In this document: positions 14,292 to 21,536 of the stretch, in pieces
Numbering within the stretch: position 1 is the stretch's first letter
How the letters are laid out: every line of letters begins with the position of its first letter
Virus record (IMG/VR): IMGVR_UViG_3300027687_000056
Span: 1 to 28,054 of that record
Strand: one strand, 5' to 3'
DNA length: 28,054 nucleotides
Source of the DNA: a virus
Notes under the pieces: model-generated
What the model was told of the DNA's origin: nothing
What the model saw: the letters and a program-made list of their open reading frames with translations, nothing else
The model's database searches: none
Translations under genes and position numbers: made by a program

Positions 14292-14324
14292 TTATTAGTC
14301 CTTTCATTTATTAAATATACATAT

Positions 14325-14353
14325 AGGCTATCACGTTTTGGGTCAAATGTCAA
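14325..14353 (-). promoter_or_regulatory. Possible promoter upstream of the AAA+ gene
   Basis: On the minus strand TTGACA (14353-14348), a 17-nt spacer and TAGCCT (14330-14325) preceded by TGA are found. The -10 is weak, but the spacing and TGATA context match the other promoters. An overlapping alternative pairs TTGACC (14346-14341) with TATGTA (14323-14318), also at 17 nt. Confidence 0.45.
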
Positions 14354-14382
14354 GCGTTTATAACCGTTGATTTTACTCATTA

Positions 14383-16671
14383 TTAAGCGACCTTCTCAAT
14401 AAATTTGTTTAAAAGCACTCTGGAAGTGATTCTTCCTTTCATACTCTTACTGAATAATTGTTTGATTCTACCTGTCTTCATATCACTACTTACAGTTGAA
14501 AGATCAGTATTCTCAACTTTCATATCTTTAGCGTTAACAATATAGTAATCATCATAACCTGATTGAGCAACAGCACATACCTTCTCTTTATTAAATTGAG
14601 TTCTATTCTTTTGGAATACACCTTCTCTTTTATCCCACGATACAGACATATCCTGAGGTCTAAAGTAATGTTCAGTTTCAAATCTTCTTATTCTTTTTAT
14701 CAAATAGAAACCGATAGTTGTAATGCCGTGATATTTTCTTAACATATTTAATATAGTACCTGTAAATCCAGTTGATCTATAACCATAAAGTTCATCTTTT
14801 ACTTCGTGGTTTTTCTTCTTATAGATAAAGACATCTGTATTACCTCTATTGTTTGGATACTCACCTGTTATTTTATTTGATTTTGGATCAATTTTCATTG
14901 TATCTGAACAACCGTAATTACCGCCACCATCAGTTAAGGTAATTAAATTCATTTTTTCTATACCGTATTTTGTTTTAAATAAAGGTACTAGTTTTAACAT
15001 AATAATTAATGCCTCATTTAAAGGTGTTGAACCTAAGTAATACTCACTAGGTATACTTACTGATTCTGGTGGTCTATCAAGAGCATTGAAATTACTTCTC
15101 CAAGTATATCTAGTTTCATAATGTAGTGCTAAGTGATATAGATACATTAAAGACTCATCTAATTTTTGTTTTTTAAGTTTATGACTTGCAACATTAACTA
15201 GTTTGATTTTATCAATACCCATATCGCCAGGTTTGTATTTGAAACCTTTTGACATCTTATTACTTCTAGTGTAATCAACACCGTCATATCTATCCATTTC
15301 ACTAGAAAAGAAATATAACTCAAAAGGTATATTTGTTTTTTGACAAAAATATACTAATTGGATTGTTTGTTGAACAGTTTTAAAAATAGTATCAGACATA
15401 GAACCTGACCAATCAAGCAACATCATCATACCGTGATTTTTAGCGTCTGGTGATACTGTTAATCTTTTGAATATATCTTCGTTGAATTTATAACTATGTA
15501 ATTTAAGAGGATCAATTGTACCTGTTTTATGTGTACTTGATCTTTTATAGGCAGTAGCAGCCTTTTTCATTTCAAACTCTTTAACTAGATACATAATAGT
15601 CTTTTTAGAATCGTTAGTAAACTTTTTATATTCTTTGTTAAGATATGGTAAATAGTTTCTAGCAGTAATAGCGTCTTTTCTAAAAGACAATTTCATATCT
15701 TTAATAAAGTTCTCATTGGAATGAATTACTTTATTTAAAATTGGTTCTGGTATTGATCTGTAATAATAACTTTTTGATTGATCTAATAGTTTTTCTTTGT
15801 GACCTTCAAACCAGTTGTTAGTAATAGAAGTAAGTTTACCGTCACCACCTGAACCGACAGCACCACCGGCACTACCGTCTTCATCTTTAGCAGACTTATC
15901 ACTTACAGCAGGTTTATCTTGGTCTGATTCTGACTCTTCTTTACCTTCTTTTGATTCTTGTTTATCTTTACCTTCTTCATTTGAATTTTCACCGTCTTTG
16001 TCTTTGTCGTCAATGTCTTTACTATCTAATGAATCTTTTTGTGAGTCATTAAGATCATAGTTTTCAACTAAAATGTGATCGTCAAAATCAGGTAACTTTT
16101 TAAGTTTTTTTACTTCTTTTTTCTGCCACTCTAATAATAGTTTAGCAAGATTAACTACATCTTTAAAAGTTTTCATTGCGTCAACTTTTTTCAACCATAC
16201 TTTATCTAATGTACTAAAGTTAAATTGTAATTTTTTTGAAGACTTATAAAAGATATTAATTTTGTCAATTAACATTAAGTCTAAATCATAATCTTTGTCT
16301 TTTAAACCAAAGAAGTTTTGTCTGTTAAGTATTTCAAAACCATTTAAATAGTTGTTAACAACACCTGGATATTTCTTTTGAATCTTCTTATCTATTCTGC
16401 AATCTTCTAATACATTAACATATGATCTTAACTCATCATCATCTGAAACTTTTTTCCAACCATCAGTTGGCGTAAATAATGCGTGGGCACACTCGTGTGC
16501 TACTAACATATCTGTTACATCTTTTGAATCTGTTTTGAATATCGGTAATGTAAGTATTCTGTTTACTACATCAAACGAAGCGGTTTTAACATTATTTTGT
16601 TGTACTGTAATGTTTTCAGTAGCAATTAGTTTTGCAAGTTGTGATTTTGTATCAATATTAAGTGTGTCCAT
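14383..16671 (-). CDS. VWA-domain protein with N-terminal HExxH metallopeptidase-like domain (CobT-like)
   Basis: This 762-residue protein has three parts. Residues 1-200 contain LVAHECAHALFTPTDGW (HECAH at 59-63) and NVLEDCRID (86-94), the zinc-binding HExxH plus downstream E/D pattern of metallopeptidases. Residues about 205-275 are a low-complexity acidic linker rich in Asp, Glu, Ser and Lys. The C-terminal half is a VWA domain with MIDAS motif LLDWSGSMS (418-426), a later threonine region TPLNEALIIML and LITLTDGGGNYG. The order matches CobT-like VWA proteins that partner MoxR/CobS ATPases, but here the peptidase residues are intact. Together with the adjacent AAA+ gene it suggests an ATP-driven remodelling or proteolysis complex. 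The ATG lies exactly at the predicted transcription start of its promoter. Confidence 0.88.
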   Translation of the reverse strand: MDTLNIDTKSQLAKLIATENITVQQNNVKTASFDVVNRILTLPIFKTDSKDVTDMLVAHECAHALFTPTDGWKKVSDDDELRSYVNVLEDCRIDKKIQKKYPGVVNNYLNGFEILNRQNFFGLKDKDYDLDLMLIDKINIFYKSSKKLQFNFSTLDKVWLKKVDAMKTFKDVVNLAKLLLEWQKKEVKKLKKLPDFDDHILVENYDLNDSQKDSLDSKDIDDKDKDGENSNEEGKDKQESKEGKEESESDQDKPAVSDKSAKDEDGSAGGAVGSGGDGKLTSITNNWFEGHKEKLLDQSKSYYYRSIPEPILNKVIHSNENFIKDMKLSFRKDAITARNYLPYLNKEYKKFTNDSKKTIMYLVKEFEMKKAATAYKRSSTHKTGTIDPLKLHSYKFNEDIFKRLTVSPDAKNHGMMMLLDWSGSMSDTIFKTVQQTIQLVYFCQKTNIPFELYFFSSEMDRYDGVDYTRSNKMSKGFKYKPGDMGIDKIKLVNVASHKLKKQKLDESLMYLYHLALHYETRYTWRSNFNALDRPPESVSIPSEYYLGSTPLNEALIIMLKLVPLFKTKYGIEKMNLITLTDGGGNYGCSDTMKIDPKSNKITGEYPNNRGNTDVFIYKKKNHEVKDELYGYRSTGFTGTILNMLRKYHGITTIGFYLIKRIRRFETEHYFRPQDMSVSWDKREGVFQKNRTQFNKEKVCAVAQSGYDDYYIVNAKDMKVENTDLSTVSSDMKTGRIKQLFSKSMKGRITSRVLLNKFIEKVA

Positions 16672-16677
16672 TCTCTA

Positions 16678-16706
16678 ATGGTATCAGCTTTTAACCCAAA
16701 AGTCAA
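16678..16706 (-). promoter_or_regulatory. Promoter predicting a leaderless mRNA for the VWA gene
   Basis: On the minus strand TTGACT (16706-16701), a 17-nt spacer and TACCAT (16683-16678) with TGA before the -10 are found. Six nucleotides (TAGAGA) separate the -10 from the ATG, so the usual start point coincides with the A of the ATG at 16671. No usable Shine-Dalgarno is present. Confidence 0.6.
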
Positions 16707-16762
16707 GCCGTATTATTGATCGTTTTACAAGGATTTAGGGATTGTTTGTTCTTGCTTTGTTC

Positions 16763-17842
16763 TCATTTAGTGAAAATAAACACAGGTTCAAACTTTCTAC
16801 CTGGGAGATTCGGTCTTTCAAACTTACCTAGATAACGATTCTCTTGTTTCTTTTCTTCTATCTCGCCATCTAAATTAACACTTGCTGATCCACCTTGTTG
16901 TGTAGATAGTGATAACCACCAAGTATCTGTATGTTCAAACCCAACATCTAGTCCTAGTTGTACCGTATCTTCTTCAAAGGTTTTGTACTGTTTTGTATTA
17001 GCAACATTCAATGCAAGTTTCTTACCTTTTTTCAAACCTTTAAATGCGTTAGCAATAGTCTGTTTTAAAAATTTCTCTTTCCATACTTCGCTAGTATCAA
17101 ATTTAATACTAGATTGTTCTGGTTCATCACCATATGCTTCCCAACCAAAGTAAGGTGGACTTGTAAATACAAAGTCTAAACTCTCATCTTCAGGTATATA
17201 AGTTTCACTACCTTGTCTTAATAGTGTATATGATTTATGATCGTGTCCATACTTATCTCTTATTTGTTCTAGTCCATTGTATGTTGGAATACAAGGATCA
17301 GTACCTATGTAATTAACACCGGCTGCGATTGCACCTAATAGTCTACCACCATAACCCATACTAGGATCCCATACTGTACCAGCAGATGTGCCTTCTAGTG
17401 GACTATCTTTTTCTACAAAGATGTCGTATAAAGCAGCTGCAGCTGTAGGTCTAAAGTTAGATACCATTTGAGTGCCAGAGTATCTTCTTAGCATTGATCT
17501 CATATCTGAATCTGTTATATCGTGTGCAGGTTTCTTTTTAAAGAAAGTACCAGTAAGTATCTTGTTAATACCTTTACTTAAATGTTCTTCGTCATTCCAT
17601 ACTTCCATAGGTGTCTTCATCTTACCACACTTAATACCCCAAGCGTGTTCCATAAAAGACCACGCAAGGTTTAGTCCGTGAATTGATTGACCTATAACTT
17701 TGTTTTTGTGATCTACCATAGTATCTCGTCTAAATGCTAACAACATATTATAGATGTTGTTTCGCCACTTCTCATCTTTAGGGTAATAGGGAAACCCTTT
17801 AGACTTTATTAGATCGTGTGTTTCTTTTAGTAGATCACTCAT
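16763..17842 (-). CDS. DNA methyltransferase (SPPY-type, N6-adenine or N4-cytosine)
   Basis: The protein has 359 residues from the ATG at 17842, 4 nt after the preceding stop; a longer frame would overlap that gene by 113 nt and is rejected. SAM-binding motif I is VWDPSMGYGGRLLGAIAAG (157-175), followed by the acidic motif II-like YIGTDP. The catalytic motif is FTSPPYFGW (226-234). SPPY is typical of N4-cytosine methyltransferases but also occurs in N6-adenine enzymes, so the base is left open. A helical N-terminal 130 residues precede the catalytic domain. The truncated methyltransferase at 1-646 shares this layout, so the two are probably related. It likely protects or marks phage DNA. Confidence 0.88.
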   Translation of the reverse strand: MSDLLKETHDLIKSKGFPYYPKDEKWRNNIYNMLLAFRRDTMVDHKNKVIGQSIHGLNLAWSFMEHAWGIKCGKMKTPMEVWNDEEHLSKGINKILTGTFFKKKPAHDITDSDMRSMLRRYSGTQMVSNFRPTAAAALYDIFVEKDSPLEGTSAGTVWDPSMGYGGRLLGAIAAGVNYIGTDPCIPTYNGLEQIRDKYGHDHKSYTLLRQGSETYIPEDESLDFVFTSPPYFGWEAYGDEPEQSSIKFDTSEVWKEKFLKQTIANAFKGLKKGKKLALNVANTKQYKTFEEDTVQLGLDVGFEHTDTWWLSLSTQQGGSASVNLDGEIEEKKQENRYLGKFERPNLPGRKFEPVFIFTK

Positions 17843-17846
17843 ACAA

Positions 17847-18608
17847 TTAATATTGCCAACCTGGCATTGCTTGTTTAGGTGGTTTTGCCTGACTAGGCAT
17901 TTCTGGTCTATTGAAATAACAATTACCTGATACACTAATTCTTTCTTGTGTTTTATCATAGAAAGGATTTACTCTATGTCTTAACTGTGCAGGAAATATC
18001 CATAAACCATCTAGTTCAGGAAGATACTTGTATGTATGTTGTGCCCAATCACCATTTGTTCCTTCTCCATAATGAAATCCAATAGAGCCTGGCCCAAGAC
18101 CATTCCCTTTAAAATCTTCGTGTTCTTTTAACATATTAGGTACTTTTAAATACGCAACCCAGGTTAACTGTCCTGTGTGTGTATGTTCAGGATTAAATTC
18201 TCCACCTTTCATATAGTTAATCCATAGATCAATTAAAGTAAATGATGTAGAGTGATTTTTATTATCAAATTCTTGTCCGTCAAACTGTGCTTTGCCTCGT
18301 ACATATTCTTCCATATAAGGTTGAAATTTCTTTACAAACCATTCTTTGTCTTCGTCTGTATAAACTCTTTGATCTCCTAATAGACCTACAAGTCTGTCAT
18401 TAGCACTTCCTGGTTTTAATTCTTTACCTTTTTTTAATAGTCCTTCTCTTAAACTTTGAGGTATTTTAAAGTAAGCAACAAAAGGTCCAAAGTTTAGATT
18501 ACCTTTTATTAATGCTTCATCTTCTACTTGATTTACAGGTTGATCTGGTTCAAACTGTTGTTTATTTTGGTGCAATGATTTTAACAATGCGTCTTTATTA
18601 GTTACCAT
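17847..18608 (-). CDS. 2OG-Fe(II) oxygenase (2OG-FeII_Oxy_5-like)
   Basis: This 253-residue protein has the pattern of the phage/marine 2OG-FeII_Oxy_5 group. GGEFNPEHTHTGQLTWVAYL (about 135-154) holds the first iron ligand(s). LDGLWIFPAQLRHRVNPF (about 201-218) holds the distal histidine. QERISVSGNCYFN supplies the arginine that binds the 2-oxoglutarate carboxylate. Such enzymes hydroxylate or demethylate unknown substrates in an Fe(II)- and O2-dependent way; targets could be protein, nucleic acid or small molecules. It has its own promoter within the 3' end of the upstream glycosyltransferase gene and an AGGAG before the ATG. It lies just before the methyltransferase. Confidence 0.78.
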   Translation of the reverse strand: MVTNKDALLKSLHQNKQQFEPDQPVNQVEDEALIKGNLNFGPFVAYFKIPQSLREGLLKKGKELKPGSANDRLVGLLGDQRVYTDEDKEWFVKKFQPYMEEYVRGKAQFDGQEFDNKNHSTSFTLIDLWINYMKGGEFNPEHTHTGQLTWVAYLKVPNMLKEHEDFKGNGLGPGSIGFHYGEGTNGDWAQHTYKYLPELDGLWIFPAQLRHRVNPFYDKTQERISVSGNCYFNRPEMPSQAKPPKQAMPGWQY

Positions 18609-18609
18609 T

Positions 18610-19605
18610 TTATTCTCCTATTATTTTGAATAATGTAGACTCAAAGGTATCATAAATTTCGTCTTTTGTCAATAGTGATTGCTTATAGTTGTTGTGGATT
18701 TCTTCAAATTTACTGTTATAATCAGTATTCATCATCTTATCACACAACTCCTCAGCACTTTCTACTCTTTGCCAATCGTCTTTTACGAGTATTCCTGTCG
18801 AATCATAATCTTTGTAAACCATAGGTATAATGCCACTTGCAAGTGCTTCGTGGTATCTACTTGTGGTTGCTTTGTTATCTTTCCAATTAAAACATAATGT
18901 ATATTTTGATTGGTTTAATATAGGTAATATGTTTCTCATACTGTCTGGTTTCATATCTCTTTTGACAGTAGAAAATCTACCTATAAATCTTGTATAAAAT
19001 CTACCCATACCATTTTGTATTTCTTTTAATACTTCGTGTCTTTTATCTCCACTAACCACACCACCTACATCTCGTCTTTTTTCTGTTCCCCAATAAGAAA
19101 AGAGATAAGGTCTCTTATCATTCTCTGGTAGTTCTTCTTTAATAAAATGATACTTCAATTGATGTATGTTTCCTGGTATATCTGTTTCATCTAATATAGA
19201 TACTTTACGAATAGGGTTATCTTTAAATGTATAATTTCTATATAAGTTTTCATCATCTCCTCTATCTGATCTGAATATAATAATATGTTTATCTTTTAAA
19301 TCTTTAAAGTGTTCTTTGATTGCAGTATTAGATTTCTCTAAATTTTTAGGATCAATGTAGTTAGGTATATGGTAATGAAATTCATTCTCACTAGGTATAA
19401 TAATTATATCACTATCAGGTACATCATCTGCTTTTCTTCTATGTGCTTTATCATAACCAAAGTTATATACGCCATAGTTAAATTCTGTATTCTTAACTTG
19501 AAATCTTTTTAATAGATAACAAAATGAATCTATAATATGATCTAGTGGTCTTTTATAATTAACACCACTTCTTAATCTAGCAATTGTTATCTTCCTACAT
19601 TCCAA
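18610..19605 (-). CDS. Exostosin/GT47-like glycosyltransferase
   Basis: This protein of about 331 residues ends with a glycosyltransferase signature. LNQSKYTLCFNWKDNKATTS is followed by RYHEALASGIIPMVYKDYD, the E-x-x-x-x-G-x-x-P nucleotide-sugar block of exostosin-like GT-B enzymes, and an acceptor loop with DDWQRVESAEELCDKM. A preceding SYWGTEKRRDVGG segment matches the usual R-rich entry to the C-terminal domain. The start is uncertain. TTG at 19605 has AAAGGAAG upstream and gives MECRKITIARLRSG. A GTG at 19647 would overlap the previous gene by 61 nt. The acceptor is unknown: host surface sugars, a phage structural protein or modified DNA are all possible. It lies between a PLP enzyme and a 2OG oxygenase. 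Confidence 0.7.
   Translation of the reverse strand: MECRKITIARLRSGVNYKRPLDHIIDSFCYLLKRFQVKNTEFNYGVYNFGYDKAHRRKADDVPDSDIIIIPSENEFHYHIPNYIDPKNLEKSNTAIKEHFKDLKDKHIIIFRSDRGDDENLYRNYTFKDNPIRKVSILDETDIPGNIHQLKYHFIKEELPENDKRPYLFSYWGTEKRRDVGGVVSGDKRHEVLKEIQNGMGRFYTRFIGRFSTVKRDMKPDSMRNILPILNQSKYTLCFNWKDNKATTSRYHEALASGIIPMVYKDYDSTGILVKDDWQRVESAEELCDKMMNTDYNSKFEEIHNNYKQSLLTKDEIYDTFESTLFKIIGE
18644..18672 (-). promoter_or_regulatory. Sigma70-type promoter inside the glycosyltransferase 3' end
   Basis: On the minus strand TTGACA (18672-18667), a 17-nt spacer and TACCTT (18649-18644) preceded by TGA are found. The predicted start near 18637 gives a leader of about 28 nt with AGGAG before the oxygenase ATG at 18608. 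Confidence 0.6.
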
Positions 19606-20342
19606 AACAGACTTCCTTTCTTTGCATATTTTTTCATAATTGCCCACGCCTTAGCGTCATATGTAGGCACAGATGGAAAAGGTGGTTTATCTTCTTCTTT
19701 AACTTCTTGCATAAACTTATATTTTGTTAGATATAATTTTGCTCTACCTATTTCATTCTGTTTCATTTTGTGACCAACTGATACTACATTAACATCTTTG
19801 TCTGGAAACGCCATTTGTAATCCTCTAGTTAATGTACCACTTGATCCTACTGACCATACTTCACTTATGTTTATGTTGTAATCTTTTTCTATATCTTTTG
19901 CAATTTGTTTTATATCTTCAAACACTCTAAATTCTTCTAAACCTAATGGTAATAATCTTCTTCTCTTTGGGTCTTCATAAAAGTATTCTCTTGCTCTTGC
20001 CTTTGTAACCTGTAGCATACCATTTGGCACCCAACGAATATCTGCACCATAATCTAATGCTTGTTGTTGATAAGGATGTAAATTATCTAGTGATCTTTTT
20101 GCCATAAAGAATACTGCTTTTTTACCATACTCTTTTGCTTGTAGTGTTAAAGATAGTTGAGCATAACCATTTGCAGGACAACCACCATATATAAATTCTT
20201 CAGCACCTTCGGCGATTTCTTCTCTAATCATTCTATCTACAAATCTTCTTTTAGAACCACCTTCTAATAGATCATCACGGACTATATGAAACCCCTCGTG
20301 TTCTTCTATTACTAGTTTAGGAAATTTGTAAGGTTGCAACAT
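19587..20342 (-). CDS. PLP-dependent enzyme, ACC-deaminase / D-cysteine desulfhydrase-like
   Basis: This 251-residue protein shows the fold-type II PLP pattern. FHIVRDDLLEGGSKRRFVD (about 18-36) has the presumed Schiff-base Lys31. FIYGGCPANGYAQLSLTLQA (50-69) corresponds to the GG-x-x-S/A-N-H/G substrate loop of ACC deaminases. EVWSVGSSGTLTRGLQ (161-176) is the phosphate-binding glycine loop. It is shorter than bacterial ACC deaminases (about 330 aa), lacking part of the C-terminal region. The reaction could be deamination, desulfhydration or another PLP chemistry and cannot be fixed by sequence reading. It starts 1 nt after the deformylase stop and its 3' end overlaps the glycosyltransferase start. 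Confidence 0.75.
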   Translation of the reverse strand: MLQPYKFPKLVIEEHEGFHIVRDDLLEGGSKRRFVDRMIREEIAEGAEEFIYGGCPANGYAQLSLTLQAKEYGKKAVFFMAKRSLDNLHPYQQQALDYGADIRWVPNGMLQVTKARAREYFYEDPKRRRLLPLGLEEFRVFEDIKQIAKDIEKDYNINISEVWSVGSSGTLTRGLQMAFPDKDVNVVSVGHKMKQNEIGRAKLYLTKYKFMQEVKEEDKPPFPSVPTYDAKAWAIMKKYAKKGSLFWNVGR

Positions 20343-20343
20343 A

Positions 20344-20886
20344 CTATTTTTTCATCTTCTTATATCTATTCATTTGTTTCTGTGCTTTTTTATATGCCAT
20401 ATCTAGTTTCATTTTACTTACACCATCAACAAATGTTTTACCTAGCATATGATCGTATTCGTGTTGAAAGACTCTACTAATCATACCATCTAAACTGCCT
20501 TCTTTTAGATCGCCATTTTCGTCTTCGTATTTTACAACTACTTTACGAGGTCTTGTTATGCTTAAGAATACAAAAGGAAAAGTTAAGCAACCTTCTTTCA
20601 TCACTTCTTCCTCTACACTACTTGATATAATTATAGGATTAAAACAAGTCATCTTTAAATTTTTTTCTACTTCAGGATGATCGCCTATTACAAACATATT
20701 AAAAGGTAAACCTACTTGATTAGCAGATAAACCTATGCCACCATATTTTTTCATTGTGTCAAACATTGCTTCTGACAATTCTTTTCTATCTTTAAATCCT
20801 TCATCTTTTAACATATCGTTATTAAAAGGTGCGATTGCCGATTGTACTCTTGGATCAGTTGGTGGTATTAGTTTTAGTTCTTTCAT
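20344..20886 (-). CDS. def: Peptide deformylase
   Basis: This 180-residue enzyme has the three deformylase motifs. Motif 1 is GGIGLSANQVG (49-59), motif 2 is KEGCLTFP (97-104) with the Cys100 metal ligand, and motif 3 is FQHEYDHMLGKTF (140-152) with H142, E143 and H146. It removes the formyl group from nascent N-terminal methionine at the ribosome exit. Phage-encoded deformylases are known in marine T4-like phages, where they are thought to support rapid processing of particular proteins. Leu-Thr in place of the more common Leu-Ser in motif 2 and Ser-Ala-Asn-Gln in motif 1 are variations seen in phage forms. Its start overlaps the upstream oxygenase stop as ATGA. Confidence 0.95.
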   Translation of the reverse strand: MKELKLIPPTDPRVQSAIAPFNNDMLKDEGFKDRKELSEAMFDTMKKYGGIGLSANQVGLPFNMFVIGDHPEVEKNLKMTCFNPIIISSSVEEEVMKEGCLTFPFVFLSITRPRKVVVKYEDENGDLKEGSLDGMISRVFQHEYDHMLGKTFVDGVSKMKLDMAYKKAQKQMNRYKKMKK

Positions 20887-21536
20887 ATTAGCCTCACATA
20901 GTTATCTTTGTTTGGATTGTAAGTTATTAAATCAAATGCAATTGTTATTCTTTCTTTATCTGATTTTTGTATATCTGTATAGTGTGGTATATTGTTCGGA
21001 AAGATAGTCATTTTACCTACATCATTTTTACTAGCAAATGTCATAGGATCATTAATTTGATTTACTGGATTAATATAGTGAGTAGATGTATCATCACATT
21101 GTACACAAATATGACCTCCTAAATAACAGTTTGGTCCTATATCGTGTATATGAGGTTTTATTTGTTCTCCCTTTCTCATTATATTGGTCCAACATTGTAT
21201 ATACAATTCTTTTGGAAGTGGTTGATTAAAGTATTTCATCATTCCGTTGTGAAAGGTTATTATGTTTCCTTTTAGGTGTTTGATGTTTTCGTCTTCCCAA
21301 TTAAGAACATTGTACTTATCAAATCTAGTAGTTGTACTGTCTTCTTTCATTCCTGTGTAAGCGTCACCTGTTGCAGGTAAACTTAATATTTCTTTTTCTT
21401 TAGTTAAGATAAACTTTGCTAACTCTTTGAAGTCAATTTGTTCTGCTTGAGTTTCAAATATGTTGTAATCATATTCAGGTGCAAAAAAAGTTTTCTTAGG
21501 TTCACTTTTCATTTTTGTTATTTTAACTTCTTTCAT
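20883..21536 (-). CDS. 2OG-Fe(II) oxygenase (2OG-FeII_Oxy_5-like)
   Basis: This 217-residue protein contains EQIKPHIHDIGPNCYLGGHI (about 124-143), carrying the first iron ligands. GKMTIFPNNIPHYTDI follows with the distal histidine, then KERITIAFDLITYN with the 2OG-binding arginine. This is the 2OG-FeII_Oxy_5 arrangement and similar to the oxygenase at 17847-18608, though shorter and divergent. The N-terminal TFFAPEYDYNIFETQAEQID is the usual lead-in to the double-stranded beta-helix. Substrate unknown. It is translationally linked on both sides: TAATG with gp46 upstream and ATGA with the deformylase downstream. Confidence 0.78.
   Translation of the reverse strand: MKEVKITKMKSEPKKTFFAPEYDYNIFETQAEQIDFKELAKFILTKEKEILSLPATGDAYTGMKEDSTTTRFDKYNVLNWEDENIKHLKGNIITFHNGMMKYFNQPLPKELYIQCWTNIMRKGEQIKPHIHDIGPNCYLGGHICVQCDDTSTHYINPVNQINDPMTFASKNDVGKMTIFPNNIPHYTDIQKSDKERITIAFDLITYNPNKDNYVRLI

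Noticed and set aside
17843-17959. N-terminal extension of the SPPY methyltransferase
   Set aside because: It would overlap the preceding oxygenase gene by 113 nt, while an ATG 4 nt after that stop gives a natural start.
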